From: an uncultured Lachnospiraceae bacterium | GTDB lineage: Bacteria > Bacillota > Clostridia > Lachnospirales > Lachnospiraceae | Assembly (NCBI GenBank): GCA_910579225.1 | Contig: CAJTTI010000002.1 | Coordinates: 1-64,000 of the forward strand | Direction of reading: 5' to 3' | Length of the DNA stretch: 64,000 nt | Shown here: one piece after another, positions 25,312 through 34,742 of the stretch | How positions within the stretch are numbered: the stretch's first letter is position 1 | Layout: each line of letters begins with the position of its first letter | The notes under the pieces: model-generated | What the model was told of the DNA's origin: nothing | The model's database searches: none | What the model saw: the letters and a program-made list of their open reading frames with translations, nothing else | Position numbers and translations under genes: made by a program

Positions 25312-25893
25312 ATGCCGGTGAATTTGCAGAAAGGACAGAAGGTGAGCCTGACAAAGGGCAATCCGGGTCTTAAAAAAGTAGTGGTTGGTCTTGGATGGGA
25401 CGTGAACGCGTTTGATACGGGAGGAGATTTCGACCTGGATGCAGCAGCTTTTCTGCTGACGGACAGCGGAAAGGTGAACGGCTCGGAAGACTTTGTATTC
25501 TATGGAAATCTGAAGCATCCGTCAGGAAGTGTACAGCATATGGGAGACAATCTGACCGGGGCCGGAGACGGAGACGATGAACAGATCAAAGTGGATCTGT
25601 CCATGGTGCCGGGGAATGTCTCAAAGATTGCTTTTACAGTGACGATCTATGAGGCAGAGGCAAGAAGACAGAATTTCGGACAGGTAAACAATGCGTTCAT
25701 CCGCATTTACAATGAAGAGACTGGAGAAGAGCTGTTGCGTTATGATCTGGGAGAAGATTTTTCCATTGAGACGGCGGCAGTATTCGGTGAACTTTACAAA
25801 AACGGAAATGAATGGAAATTTAACGCCATTGGAAGCGGCTACCAGGGCGGTCTGGCAGCGCTGTGCGCAAACTTCGGCGTGGACGTGGAATAA
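25312..25893 (+). CDS. TerD-family Ca2+-binding stress protein (copy 2)
   Basis: 193 aa, nearly the same layout as copy 1: VNLQKGQKVSLTK start, DFDLDAAAF and GDNLTGAGDGDDEQI acidic loops, and a GGLAALCANFG end. It lies 16 bases after copy 1 with AAGGAGG upstream. The two copies are likely products of a local duplication and might form mixed assemblies, which is inference. All Ca2+ ligands look intact. Confidence 0.93.
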   Translation: MPVNLQKGQKVSLTKGNPGLKKVVVGLGWDVNAFDTGGDFDLDAAAFLLTDSGKVNGSEDFVFYGNLKHPSGSVQHMGDNLTGAGDGDDEQIKVDLSMVPGNVSKIAFTVTIYEAEARRQNFGQVNNAFIRIYNEETGEELLRYDLGEDFSIETAAVFGELYKNGNEWKFNAIGSGYQGGLAALCANFGVDVE

Positions 25894-25925
25894 ACAGACA
25901 CTATAAAACAGCGGAGGTCGTTATT

Positions 25926-26519
25926 ATGTCAATTAGTTTGAAAAAGGGGCAGAAGGTGAGCCTGTCCAAGGAGAATCCGGGTTTGGCCAGAGTTGTGGTT
26001 GGCCTTGGCTGGGATGAGGTCAAAAAGTCAAAAGGATTTAATTTCCTCGCGCCCAAGCCGGCACCTATTGATTGTGATGCCTCGGCGATTCTGCTCCATG
26101 ACGGCAAGCTTGTATACAAGGAGGATGTGGTTTATTTTGGGAATCTGCGTCATCCAACAGGGACAGTGCAGCATATGGGAGACAATCTGACCGGAGCCGG
26201 AGACGGAGACGATGAGCAGATCATCGTGGACCTTGCAAGTATTCCGGCGGAGTATGATAAGATTGTAATTGTTGTAAATATTTATCAGGCAGTGCAGAGA
26301 AAACAGCATTTTGGAATGATTCAAAATGCGTTTATCCGTCTGGTGGATGGGAAAAACAACAGTGAAATGTGCAGATACAATCTGACAGAAGATTATGTCA
26401 ACATGACGGCTATGATTTTTGGTGAGATTTATCGTCATAACGGAGAATGGAAGTTTAATCCGGTTGGTCAGGGAACAACAGACCCGGGCCTGGGTGAGCT
26501 GATTCGCCGATACATGTAA
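25926..26519 (+). CDS. TerD-family protein (copy 3, diverged)
   Basis: 197 aa TerD-domain protein that has diverged from the first two. It starts ISLKKGQKVSLSK, carries an insertion (DEVKKSKGFNFLAPKPAP) before the first acidic loop, where DFDLDA is replaced by IDCDASA, and keeps GDNLTGAGDGDDEQI. The C terminus (GTTDPGLGELIRRYM) lacks the GGLAAL ending. The start is ATG 25926 with CGGAGG upstream; a longer in-frame version would run into copy 2. The altered first loop may change Ca2+ affinity. Confidence 0.9.
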   Translation: MSISLKKGQKVSLSKENPGLARVVVGLGWDEVKKSKGFNFLAPKPAPIDCDASAILLHDGKLVYKEDVVYFGNLRHPTGTVQHMGDNLTGAGDGDDEQIIVDLASIPAEYDKIVIVVNIYQAVQRKQHFGMIQNAFIRLVDGKNNSEMCRYNLTEDYVNMTAMIFGEIYRHNGEWKFNPVGQGTTDPGLGELIRRYM

Positions 26520-26548
26520 GAAATACAAAACCTTTGAGGAGATATGTG

Positions 26549-29209
26549 ATGAAATTTAATGGACTGACAGAGCAGGAGGCGGAGGCTTCCCGGAAAAAAT
26601 ATGGCAGCAATGAAATCCCTGATTCGGAACCGACTACTTTCTGGGATGAATTCAAGGAGACTTTCGGCGATCCCATGATCCGGATCCTGCTGGCAATCGC
26701 TGCACTCATGATTGTGATGTTCTTCTTCGGTTATGCGGAGATCTATGAACCTCTGGGAACAATCGTGGCAGTACTGATTGTGGCTTTTGTCTCAGCAAAG
26801 ACCGGCGTTGCAAGCGATACCAAATACCGTGAGCTGAAAGACCGGACAGAGAAAGATCATTGCAAAGTATACCGGGACGGTAAAATAGCTGTGATCCAGG
26901 TGGATGACGTGGTGGTGGGAGACAAAGTACTTCTGCAGTCAGGAGATAAGATTCCTGCAGACGGCGTGCTGATATCAGGAAGTCTTCGGGTAGACAACTC
27001 TGCATTAAACGGAGAAGCAGAAGAGTGTAAGAAGACGGCTGCGGAGGAAGGATTTGAGCTGGCGGATGAGATTACCGGTGACACGTTTGTAGATGCTCAT
27101 TCTCTGTTCCGCGGAGCTGTGGTATTCGACGGCGAAGGCGTGCTGGATGTGCGGAAAGTGGGCCTGAAGACCATGATGGGCAGAATGGCGGATGAGATGC
27201 AGGGTGAGGATATTGATTCTCCTCTGAAGGTCAAATTGTCCAAGCTGGCAGGCCAGATCTCGGTCTTCGGCTATGTGGGCGCAACAGTAATCGCAATTCT
27301 GTATTTTGCGTACTTTATCATGTCAGCAGGTGGAATTACTGCATATTTTTCCATCGGTGTGGAGCAGATTATTAAGGATATTGTGGAAGCGGTGTCCCTC
27401 GCTATTGTGATTATTGTATGCGCGGTTCCTGAAGGACTTCCGCTGATGATTTCGCTGGTTTTGATGCAAAATACCAGTAAAATGCTGGATCACAACGTGC
27501 TTGTGAGAAAGGCAGAAGGAATCGAGACGGCAGGCTCCCTCAATATTTTGTTCAGTGATAAGACGGGAACGATTACCAAAGGAAGCCTTGAAGTAGTGGA
27601 ATTTTTTACTGCCGACGGAAGTGTGATTCCAATCGGGGAACTTTCCGGTCATAAGGATGTAAAAGAACTTCTGGATCTGGCTATTGGTAAGAACACGCAG
27701 TCCATGTATGACGCAGAGCACAGAGTGATTGGCGGTAATGCCACGGATCAGGCGCTGATGAAATTTCTGGGAGAAAACACATTCCGGGCACTGGAGGGAA
27801 GAAAAGATTATCAGCTCTCTTCATCACAGGGTTTTAATTCTATGAACAAGTTCAGCCAGGCAAGGATCGGCAGCACAGGAAAAACCTTTTATAAAGGGGC
27901 GCCGGAACGTCTGCTGGCGAAAGCTGAGCGGTATCTGGACAAAGAAGGCAAAGTTCTGTCCATTGACAAAGATAAGCTGAATCAGAAAATAGATGGACTT
28001 GCTGAGAAAGCCATGCGTGTGCTGGCATTTGGCTATTCAGAGAAAGAACTGGTAGAAAATACAATTCATGAAGATCTGGTTCTTATTGGCCTTGTGGCAA
28101 TTCGCGATGATGTAAGACCAGAAGCAAGAGATGCAATTGCAGAAGTAAGAAGCGCAGGTATTCAGGTGGTCATGATCACGGGAGACCGGCTGGAGACTGC
28201 CATGGCAATCGCCAAAGACGCCGGACTTCTGAAAGAAAGTACAGACCGGGCGCTTACGTCTGCACAACTGAATGAAATGTCGGATGAGGAAGTGAAAAAG
28301 ATCATTCCTGAGATTCGTGTGATTGCCAGGGCGCTTCCCACGGATAAATCCAGAATGGTACGTCTCTGCCAGGAGATGAATCTGGTGGTAGGCATGACTG
28401 GAGATGGAGTTAACGATTCTCCGGCTCTTAAGAGAGCAGATGTGGGCTTTGCCATGGGCAGCGGTACAGAGGCGGCCAAAGAGGCAGGAGAGATCGTGAT
28501 TCTGGATGATAACTTTAAATCCATTAAAGATGCCATCTGGTACGGAAGAACGATTTATCACAATATTCTGAAGTTCTGCAAGTTCCAGCTGGTGATTAAC
28601 GTGGCTGCGGTGGTGGTCAGTGCGATTGCCCCGTTTTTCGGTGTGGAAGAACCGCTGAAAGTAACCCATCTTCTGTTCGTCAATCTGGTTATGGACGGCC
28701 TTGGGGCAATCATGCTGGGCAACGAGCCTGCTCTGGAAGAGTATATGAGAGAGAAACCAAGGAGAAGGGACGAGAGCATTATCAGCAGGAAGATGGCGAT
28801 CCAGATCGGCGTGATGGGTGCGTGGCTCACTGTTATCAGTTTTGTCTATCTGAAAGTTCCGTTCTTCCGGGGATTCTTTGACAGTGATGCACAGCATCTG
28901 ACCGGATACTTTGTATTGTTTATCGTCAGTGCGCTGTTCAACGGTTTCAATGTCAGAGATGAAGGGTTTGCCATCTTTTCCGGTTTGAACGAGAATACAG
29001 GTTTTATGAAGGTGTTCTGTATCATTGTTCTGGTTCAGGCGGTAATTGTAAATGCAGCGCTGGTGCCATTGACCGTATTCACCTGGATCGGCAATATGTT
29101 CAGCTGTGTTCCCTTTAATATCGCCGGTTGGGGTGTTGTAGCTCTTCTGGCTGTAACGATGATACCAGTGGACCTGGTCAGAAAATGTCTGACAGGAAAG
29201 AATCATTGA
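26549..29209 (+). CDS. Calcium-translocating P-type ATPase
   Basis: 886 aa P2-type ATPase, likely exporting Ca2+ from the cytoplasm. Order: N-terminal cation-ATPase segment (LTEQEAEASRKKYGSNEI), two-span hairpin, actuator domain with the family TGE loop altered to NGEAEE, the PEGLP ion-site helix (VCAVPEGLPL), phosphorylation motif DKTGT (Asp337), nucleotide domain with KGAPERLL, hinge TGDGVNDSPALK and C-terminal spans. ATG 26549 is used; AGGAG lies 7-8 bases upstream, and an in-frame TTG at 26534 is inside that site. Position directly after three TerD genes links it to Ca2+ handling in the Ter response. No TerC membrane protein is present. Confidence 0.92.
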   Translation: MKFNGLTEQEAEASRKKYGSNEIPDSEPTTFWDEFKETFGDPMIRILLAIAALMIVMFFFGYAEIYEPLGTIVAVLIVAFVSAKTGVASDTKYRELKDRTEKDHCKVYRDGKIAVIQVDDVVVGDKVLLQSGDKIPADGVLISGSLRVDNSALNGEAEECKKTAAEEGFELADEITGDTFVDAHSLFRGAVVFDGEGVLDVRKVGLKTMMGRMADEMQGEDIDSPLKVKLSKLAGQISVFGYVGATVIAILYFAYFIMSAGGITAYFSIGVEQIIKDIVEAVSLAIVIIVCAVPEGLPLMISLVLMQNTSKMLDHNVLVRKAEGIETAGSLNILFSDKTGTITKGSLEVVEFFTADGSVIPIGELSGHKDVKELLDLAIGKNTQSMYDAEHRVIGGNATDQALMKFLGENTFRALEGRKDYQLSSSQGFNSMNKFSQARIGSTGKTFYKGAPERLLAKAERYLDKEGKVLSIDKDKLNQKIDGLAEKAMRVLAFGYSEKELVENTIHEDLVLIGLVAIRDDVRPEARDAIAEVRSAGIQVVMITGDRLETAMAIAKDAGLLKESTDRALTSAQLNEMSDEEVKKIIPEIRVIARALPTDKSRMVRLCQEMNLVVGMTGDGVNDSPALKRADVGFAMGSGTEAAKEAGEIVILDDNFKSIKDAIWYGRTIYHNILKFCKFQLVINVAAVVVSAIAPFFGVEEPLKVTHLLFVNLVMDGLGAIMLGNEPALEEYMREKPRRRDESIISRKMAIQIGVMGAWLTVISFVYLKVPFFRGFFDSDAQHLTGYFVLFIVSALFNGFNVRDEGFAIFSGLNENTGFMKVFCIIVLVQAVIVNAALVPLTVFTWIGNMFSCVPFNIAGWGVVALLAVTMIPVDLVRKCLTGKNH

Positions 29210-29991
29210 TTATATTTCATGCAGATCTGGACAATACACTGATCTATTCTTACAAACATGAGATCGGAGAAGAGAAGAGGAACGTAGAGGTCTACAAAGA
29301 CAGGGAGATTTCTTTTATGACTGAAAAGTCCTCTTCTCTTCTTAAGTTAATAAGAGAAAGAGTATGTTTTGTTCCCACCACAACCCGGACAGAGGAACAG
29401 TATGGTCGGATTGATCTGGGGCTGGGTGTGCCGGATTATGCACTTGTATGTAATGGCGGAATATTGCTGAAAGGAACGGACGAGGTATCGGAGTGGTATG
29501 AAGAGTCCCTTGGGGTGATTGAGAATAGCCGGGAGGAATTCCTGCGTGCGTTCAGAATCCTTCAGGAGGATCCTTTTCGGAACTTTGAAGTGAGAAATAT
29601 CCGGGACCTTTTTTTATTCACCAAGAGCCGTATGCCTGCAGAGACTGCAGAACGGATGAAGAGAGAACTGAATCCTGCTTTTATGGGGGTCTTTTCCAAT
29701 GGAAACAAAGTATATGCGGTTCCGAAAGGACTCGACAAAGGACATGCAGTCAGGCGGTTCAGAGATTACATAAAGGCAGATATGGTAATTGCGGCAGGGG
29801 ACAGCGAATTTGATATTCCCATGCTGGAGGAAGCGGATATGGCATATGCGCCGGAGGAATTGAGGAAGAGGCACAATTTTTCCGCGCATGTGACCGAAAT
29901 ATCGGCAGATCGGATATTTTCAGATGTGCTGCTTGAGAAAATTTTGGAGAAACTGTCTGTCCTGCCGGGCGGAACAGTTTCATATAAATAA
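29206..29991 (+). CDS. HAD-family phosphatase (Ter cluster)
   Basis: 261 aa. Motif I HADLDNTL holds the DxD nucleophile pair; the last motif is AAGDSEFDIPMLEEAD, so a Cof/sucrose-phosphatase-like HAD hydrolase is expected. I prefer TTG 29206, which overlaps the ATPase stop and has AGGAAAG about 7 bases upstream; ATG 29185 is in frame but poorly placed for ribosome binding. HAD phosphatases are a standard part of Ter biosynthetic modules and would remove phosphate from the product. Substrate unknown. Confidence 0.8.
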   Translation: MIIFHADLDNTLIYSYKHEIGEEKRNVEVYKDREISFMTEKSSSLLKLIRERVCFVPTTTRTEEQYGRIDLGLGVPDYALVCNGGILLKGTDEVSEWYEESLGVIENSREEFLRAFRILQEDPFRNFEVRNIRDLFLFTKSRMPAETAERMKRELNPAFMGVFSNGNKVYAVPKGLDKGHAVRRFRDYIKADMVIAAGDSEFDIPMLEEADMAYAPEELRKRHNFSAHVTEISADRIFSDVLLEKILEKLSVLPGGTVSYK

Positions 29992-30012
29992 ATATACGGG
30001 GAGGGATGGGGA

Positions 30013-32112
30013 ATGGAGGATCAACAGTTTATCAGTCCCATGAGAAGCATTCATATGGTTCCTATGGATGTGATCTCCGGGTTTGAAGTGCGTCCCGGAA
30101 TGTATGAGCTGAATGGGGCCATGGCTATACCGGTGGGAGTGAATTTTACGGTGCATTCGTACGGTGCGACGTCCTGCGAACTTCTGCTTTTTCACCGAAT
30201 GGAGGAAGAACCATATGCAGTACTGCCGTTTCCGGAACATTATCGGGTGGGAAACGTATTTTCCATGATTGTGTTTGGGCTGAATATTCAGGATTTTGAA
30301 TATGCATATCGACTGGACGGGCCGTATGATGTATCCAAAGGACTTCTTTTTGACAAAAATAAGGTACTTTTGGATATCTATGCAAAGGCAGTGACCGGGC
30401 AGAGTCAGTGGGGAAGACCCCGAAACGAAGGCTCTATTTATAAGGCAAGAGTGGTAAAAGATGATTTTGACTGGGGAAGGAACCGGAACCCTTTGATTCC
30501 CATGGAAGACTTGATCATCTATGAGATGCACGTAAGGGGTTTTACCAGACATGGGTCATCTGGTGTGGAATATCCGGGAACTTTTGCAGGATTAATGGAA
30601 AAAATCCCTTATCTGAAAGAACTTGGTGTCAATGCCGTGGAGCTGATGCCGATCTTTGAGTTTGATGAGGTGAAAGATGGCCGGGTGGTGGACGGCCGCC
30701 AAGTCATGAATTACTGGGGATATAACACGGTGAGTTTTTTCGCACCGAATACCAGTTATACAGGGGCAACCGAATATAACCGGGAAGGAACAGAACTGAA
30801 GACACTGATCAAAGCACTCAATGAGAATGGAATTGAATGTATACTGGACGTTGTATTTAACCATACTGCGGAAGGGAACGAGTTGGGGCCATGCTTTTCT
30901 TTTAAAGGGTTTGACAATAATATTTATTATATGCTGACTCCGGATGGTCACTATTATAACTTCAGCGGCTGTGGCAATACGATGAACTGCAACCATCCTA
31001 TTGTCCAGCAGATGATTCTGGAATGTCTGCGCTACTGGACTACGGCGTATCATGTGGACGGATTCCGGTTCGATCTGGCAAGTATCCTGGGACGCAATGA
31101 GGATGGTTCTCCCATGAGTAAGCCGCCCCTGCTGAAAAGTCTTGCATTTGATCCGATTCTGGGTGATGTAAAGCTGATTGCAGAAGCCTGGGATGCAGGG
31201 GGTCTGTATCAGGTGGGAAGTTTTCCATCCTGGAATCGCTGGGCAGAGTGGAACGGCAGATATCGGGATGATATGCGCAGTTATCTGAAAGGAGATCTGG
31301 GAATGTCTCTTACAGCGGCAAAACGGATCACCGGTTCTCTTGACATGTATGGTCAGGAAGAACGGGGACACAATGCTTCTGTGAATTTCCTGAACTGCCA
31401 CGACGGATTTACACTGTGGGATATGTATTCTTATAACGAGAAGCACAACGAGGCTAACGGCTGGGGAAATACGGACGGCGCCAATGATAACCGGAGTTGG
31501 AACTGCGGCGCGGAGGGAGAGACTGACAATGAGGAGATCCTTACACTTCGCCGAAGGCTTGCCAGGAATGCGCTGACAGTTTTGATGCTGAGCCGCGGAA
31601 CGCCTATGTTTCTGGCGGGAGATGAATTCCTGAATAGCCAGTTTGGTAACAACAATGCCTATTGCCAGGACAATGAGATCTCCTGGCTGAACTGGGAAGA
31701 TCTCAGAAAAAACAGGGATCATTTCGAATATACAAAGAATGTCATACGAATCCGAAAAGAGCATGATGTGGTACGCAGATTTGCCAGAAATTGTTCTCTG
31801 GGATTTCCGGAGATTCAGATTATGGGACCAGATGAAAATACGAAAGTTCTGCGTGTCATTTATGCCGGAAGGAATCACGAAGATACGGATGATGATGTGG
31901 TATGTCTGGCTGTCAATGTGTTTTGGGAACCGCAGGAATTCTCTCTGCCCGGACTTGCTGCACATATGCGGTGGCAGGTGGAAGCAGACAGCTTTGGAAG
32001 TTACCTTCCGGGTGGGATACCAGGGGCAGTGCCGGTGGAACCGGCGGAAAACAGAGTCCGGATAGAGCCCCGTTCTGTACTTGTTTTGACATCATATCAC
32101 AGGTTTAGGTAA
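30013..32112 (+). CDS. glgX: Glycogen debranching enzyme, isoamylase type (GH13)
   Basis: 699 aa. Cuts alpha-1,6 branches in glycogen or limit dextrin. An N-terminal CBM48-like domain (about 20-150) precedes the GH13 barrel. Catalytic residues are intact: nucleophile Asp354 (GFRFDLAS), acid/base Glu391 (IAEAWD) and Asp464 (NCHDGFTL), plus the DVVFNHT strand. The start has GGGAGGG upstream and lies only 21 bases after the HAD gene, with no terminator seen between, so it may also be read from the ter operon. It pairs with glgC and glgD downstream, and a degenerate paralogue is at 55406. Confidence 0.93.
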   Translation: MEDQQFISPMRSIHMVPMDVISGFEVRPGMYELNGAMAIPVGVNFTVHSYGATSCELLLFHRMEEEPYAVLPFPEHYRVGNVFSMIVFGLNIQDFEYAYRLDGPYDVSKGLLFDKNKVLLDIYAKAVTGQSQWGRPRNEGSIYKARVVKDDFDWGRNRNPLIPMEDLIIYEMHVRGFTRHGSSGVEYPGTFAGLMEKIPYLKELGVNAVELMPIFEFDEVKDGRVVDGRQVMNYWGYNTVSFFAPNTSYTGATEYNREGTELKTLIKALNENGIECILDVVFNHTAEGNELGPCFSFKGFDNNIYYMLTPDGHYYNFSGCGNTMNCNHPIVQQMILECLRYWTTAYHVDGFRFDLASILGRNEDGSPMSKPPLLKSLAFDPILGDVKLIAEAWDAGGLYQVGSFPSWNRWAEWNGRYRDDMRSYLKGDLGMSLTAAKRITGSLDMYGQEERGHNASVNFLNCHDGFTLWDMYSYNEKHNEANGWGNTDGANDNRSWNCGAEGETDNEEILTLRRRLARNALTVLMLSRGTPMFLAGDEFLNSQFGNNNAYCQDNEISWLNWEDLRKNRDHFEYTKNVIRIRKEHDVVRRFARNCSLGFPEIQIMGPDENTKVLRVIYAGRNHEDTDDDVVCLAVNVFWEPQEFSLPGLAAHMRWQVEADSFGSYLPGGIPGAVPVEPAENRVRIEPRSVLVLTSYHRFR

Positions 32113-32181
32113 AAATAGACAAAAACAAAGAGAAAACTCGGGCTTAAAATTGTATAAAATTGCGAAAATAACGGAAAGAAA

Positions 32182-32210
32182 TTGCAATTTTTGCTATAAG
32201 ATTGTATAAT
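32182..32210 (+). promoter_or_regulatory. Sigma-A promoter of glgCD
   Basis: TTGCAA (32182-32187), 17-base spacer and perfect TATAAT (32205-32210), 33 bases before the glgC start. Confidence 0.85.
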
Positions 32211-32242
32211 TGTGCTATATAAATGAAAGAGAGGACCTTTCT

Positions 32243-33379
32243 ATGAAGCAAAATAGTATGTTGGCGATGATTCTGGCAGGCGGACGCGGTTCCAGACTCC
32301 ATGATCTTACCAATAAAGTTGCAAAACCGGCTGTTTCATACGGCGGAAAGTACAAAATCATTGATTTTCCGCTCAGCAATTGTGCGAACAGTGGAGTTGA
32401 TGTGGTAGGTGTGCTGACACAGTATGAATCTGTTCTTTTGAACAGCTATGTGGCAGGCGGCGGAAGCTGGGGTCTGGATGCCCGTGACAGCGGAGTGTTC
32501 GTTCTTCCGCCCCGTGAGAAGGCAGATGCGAACCTGGACGTGTACCGAGGAACTGCAGATGCAATTTCCCAGAACATTGATTTTGTAGACAATTACGATC
32601 CGGAATATATGCTGATTCTTTCCGGCGACCATATTTATAAAATGAACTATGCAAAGATGCTTCAGGCACACAAAGAGAACGGTGCGGATGCAACGATTGC
32701 CGTTATCGAAGTACCTATGAAGGAGGCCAGCCGTTTCGGTATCATGAATACGGATCCGGAGACCGGCAGGATTGTGGAGTTCGAAGAAAAGCCTGCGGAG
32801 CCAAAGAGTAATCTGGCGTCCATGGGTATCTACATATTCAACTGGAAACTGCTGCGCAAGATGCTGGTGGCGGATATGAAGAATGAAGAGTCCAACCACG
32901 ACTTCGGCAAGGATATTATTCCGGCTCTTCTGAACGATGACAAGAAGTTGTTCGCATATAAGTTCAAAGGATACTGGAAAGATGTAGGAACCATTGATTC
33001 TCTGTGGGAAGCAAACATGGATCTTCTGGACAAGAAGAACGGACTGGATCTGGACGACCGTACATGGACGATCTATACGGAGGATGTTCCCACACTTCCG
33101 CAGTATATTTCTGCAGATGCAGACGTGAAGCGTGCATTTATAACCCAGGGCTGTATTGTGGAAGGGGAAGTGAGAAATTCCGTTCTCTTCACCGGTGCGA
33201 AGGTGGGGCCGGGTGCGAAAGTTATCGACAGCGTTCTGATGCCGGGAGCGGTTGTGGAAGAAGGCGCAGTGGTAACAAGAGCATTAGTGGCGGATCAGGT
33301 AAAGATTGGAAGCCAGGCAGTTGTCGGAAGTGCAGACAGCGAGCATATTGAACTGGTTGCGAAAAATGTAAAGGGGTAG
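32243..33379 (+). CDS. glgC: Glucose-1-phosphate adenylyltransferase, catalytic subunit
   Basis: Makes ADP-glucose from glucose-1-phosphate and ATP, the first committed step of glycogen synthesis. 378 aa. The N-terminal nucleotidyltransferase domain shows AMILAGGRGSRLHDLT and KPAVSYGGKYKIIDFPLSN; the C-terminal left-handed beta-helix has hexapeptide repeats (GAKVGPGAKVIDSVLMPGAVV). ATG 32243 follows AGAGGAC; an in-frame ATG at 32210 overlaps the -10 box and cannot be transcribed. glgD follows after 6 bases; the GlgC-GlgD pair is typical of Firmicutes. Confidence 0.96.
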   Translation: MKQNSMLAMILAGGRGSRLHDLTNKVAKPAVSYGGKYKIIDFPLSNCANSGVDVVGVLTQYESVLLNSYVAGGGSWGLDARDSGVFVLPPREKADANLDVYRGTADAISQNIDFVDNYDPEYMLILSGDHIYKMNYAKMLQAHKENGADATIAVIEVPMKEASRFGIMNTDPETGRIVEFEEKPAEPKSNLASMGIYIFNWKLLRKMLVADMKNEESNHDFGKDIIPALLNDDKKLFAYKFKGYWKDVGTIDSLWEANMDLLDKKNGLDLDDRTWTIYTEDVPTLPQYISADADVKRAFITQGCIVEGEVRNSVLFTGAKVGPGAKVIDSVLMPGAVVEEGAVVTRALVADQVKIGSQAVVGSADSEHIELVAKNVKG

Positions 33380-33385
33380 AATCGT

Positions 33386-34501
33386 ATGGCAAGAGCATTA
33401 GGAATCATAAGTTTTTCAGAGAACCATATTTGGGTGGAAGGGATGGAAACTTATCGTTCAATCCCGGCATTCTCCTTCCTGGGCAGATATCGTGTGGTTG
33501 ACTTTCCGATTTCCAATATGTCCAACAGTGGTATTGACAGAATTCAGGTATATATCAGAAGAAAACCATGTTCTCTGGTAGAGCATATCGGAACCGGAAG
33601 ACATTACAACATCAATTCCAAGAGCGGATATCTGCAGATGGTATTTGCAGATTCTCAGGAAGACAAGGATTATTACAATACAGATATCAAAGCATATGCA
33701 GAGAATCTGGACCGCATGGTAAAAGCAAGCAACACCCATGTGGTTATCGCTCCGGGATATATGGTATATACGCAGGATTTTGATGAGCTTCTGAAAGTGC
33801 ATGAGGAGTCTGAAGCAGATGTGACACTGCTTTATCATAAAGTGGATAATGCGAAGGAAGCATATTTGAGCTGTGATTATCTGAATCTGAATAAACAAAA
33901 AGGCGTAGAGTCCATTGAACGCAATAATGGTACGACCAAGAGCAGGAATATTTTCATGGATACTTATATCATGAAGAAAGAGACGTTCCTTGACCTGGTA
34001 TCGGCGGCACAGAAGGCGTCTTCCATGTATACGATGAAACATATCATCAACGATATGTGCGGAGAGCTGGATATCCGTGGTGTGGCACACAAAGGGTATT
34101 TTGCACCGATCAATGATTTAAAAGGATATTACGACGCCAATCTGTCTCTGGTGGACCACAAGAATGTGAAGAGCCTTTTCAATGATGAGTGGCCAATCTA
34201 TACCCGGACCAGCGATTCCTGTCCGACACAGTATTATGAGACTGCAAACGTGAAGTCTTCTTTCATTTCCAACGGATGCCAGATCGAGGGTACAGTGGAG
34301 AATTCCGTTATCGGCAGAGGATGTGTGGTTAAGCCGGGCGCAGTTGTGAAGAACTGTGTGGTTCTGGCAGATACAGTCATTGGAAATGATGTACATATCG
34401 AAGGCCAGGTGGTGGACAGACTTGCGAAAGTCACCCGCATGAAAGAAATTATTGCAGAACCGGAAAAACCTGGATATGTAAAGAGAAACGACACCGTATA
34501 G
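33386..34501 (+). CDS. glgD: Glucose-1-phosphate adenylyltransferase, GlgD subunit
   Basis: 371 aa paralogue of GlgC that associates with it and raises its activity in Bacillus-type systems. The nucleotide loop is degenerate (ISFSENHIWVEGMETYRSIPAF in place of the GGxGxRL signature), so it is not expected to catalyse by itself. VVDFPISNMSNSGI and a C-terminal beta-helix are kept. It is cotranscribed with glgC and ended by a strong terminator. Confidence 0.94.
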   Translation: MARALGIISFSENHIWVEGMETYRSIPAFSFLGRYRVVDFPISNMSNSGIDRIQVYIRRKPCSLVEHIGTGRHYNINSKSGYLQMVFADSQEDKDYYNTDIKAYAENLDRMVKASNTHVVIAPGYMVYTQDFDELLKVHEESEADVTLLYHKVDNAKEAYLSCDYLNLNKQKGVESIERNNGTTKSRNIFMDTYIMKKETFLDLVSAAQKASSMYTMKHIINDMCGELDIRGVAHKGYFAPINDLKGYYDANLSLVDHKNVKSLFNDEWPIYTRTSDSCPTQYYETANVKSSFISNGCQIEGTVENSVIGRGCVVKPGAVVKNCVVLADTVIGNDVHIEGQVVDRLAKVTRMKEIIAEPEKPGYVKRNDTV

Positions 34502-34518
34502 AGAAAATAACAGGGAAG

Positions 34519-34549
34519 ATCCCGCAGCGAAATGCTGCGGGATTTTTTT
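34519..34549 (+). terminator. Strong terminator after glgD
   Basis: Perfect 10-bp stem ATCCCGCAGC / GCTGCGGGAT around GAAAT, followed by seven T. Confidence 0.95.
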
Positions 34550-34742
34550 ATGCTACAGAAAAGATCTTTGAGCGGCTACATTGCGAATATGGTTCCGGAC
34601 AGGTTGGATCCGTGCATTGCTGCCATAAATTATAATGGCAAAACAAGGTTCTTGAGAGCAAAGTGATTCTTTAAACTGATTGATAAGAATTTGTCATAGA
34701 TTTCGTGAAGCAGAACTTGCAGATACCAGAAGGAGGAAGTAT

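Noticed and set aside
24714..26519. Direct-repeat array of recent origin in the three terD genes
   Set aside because: The similarity is at protein level between paralogues; codons differ at many places, so it is an older duplication and not a DNA repeat.
30592..31965. 457-codon open frame on the minus strand
   Set aside because: Antisense to glgX, with Ile/His/Cys-rich composition typical of a shadow frame and no domain.
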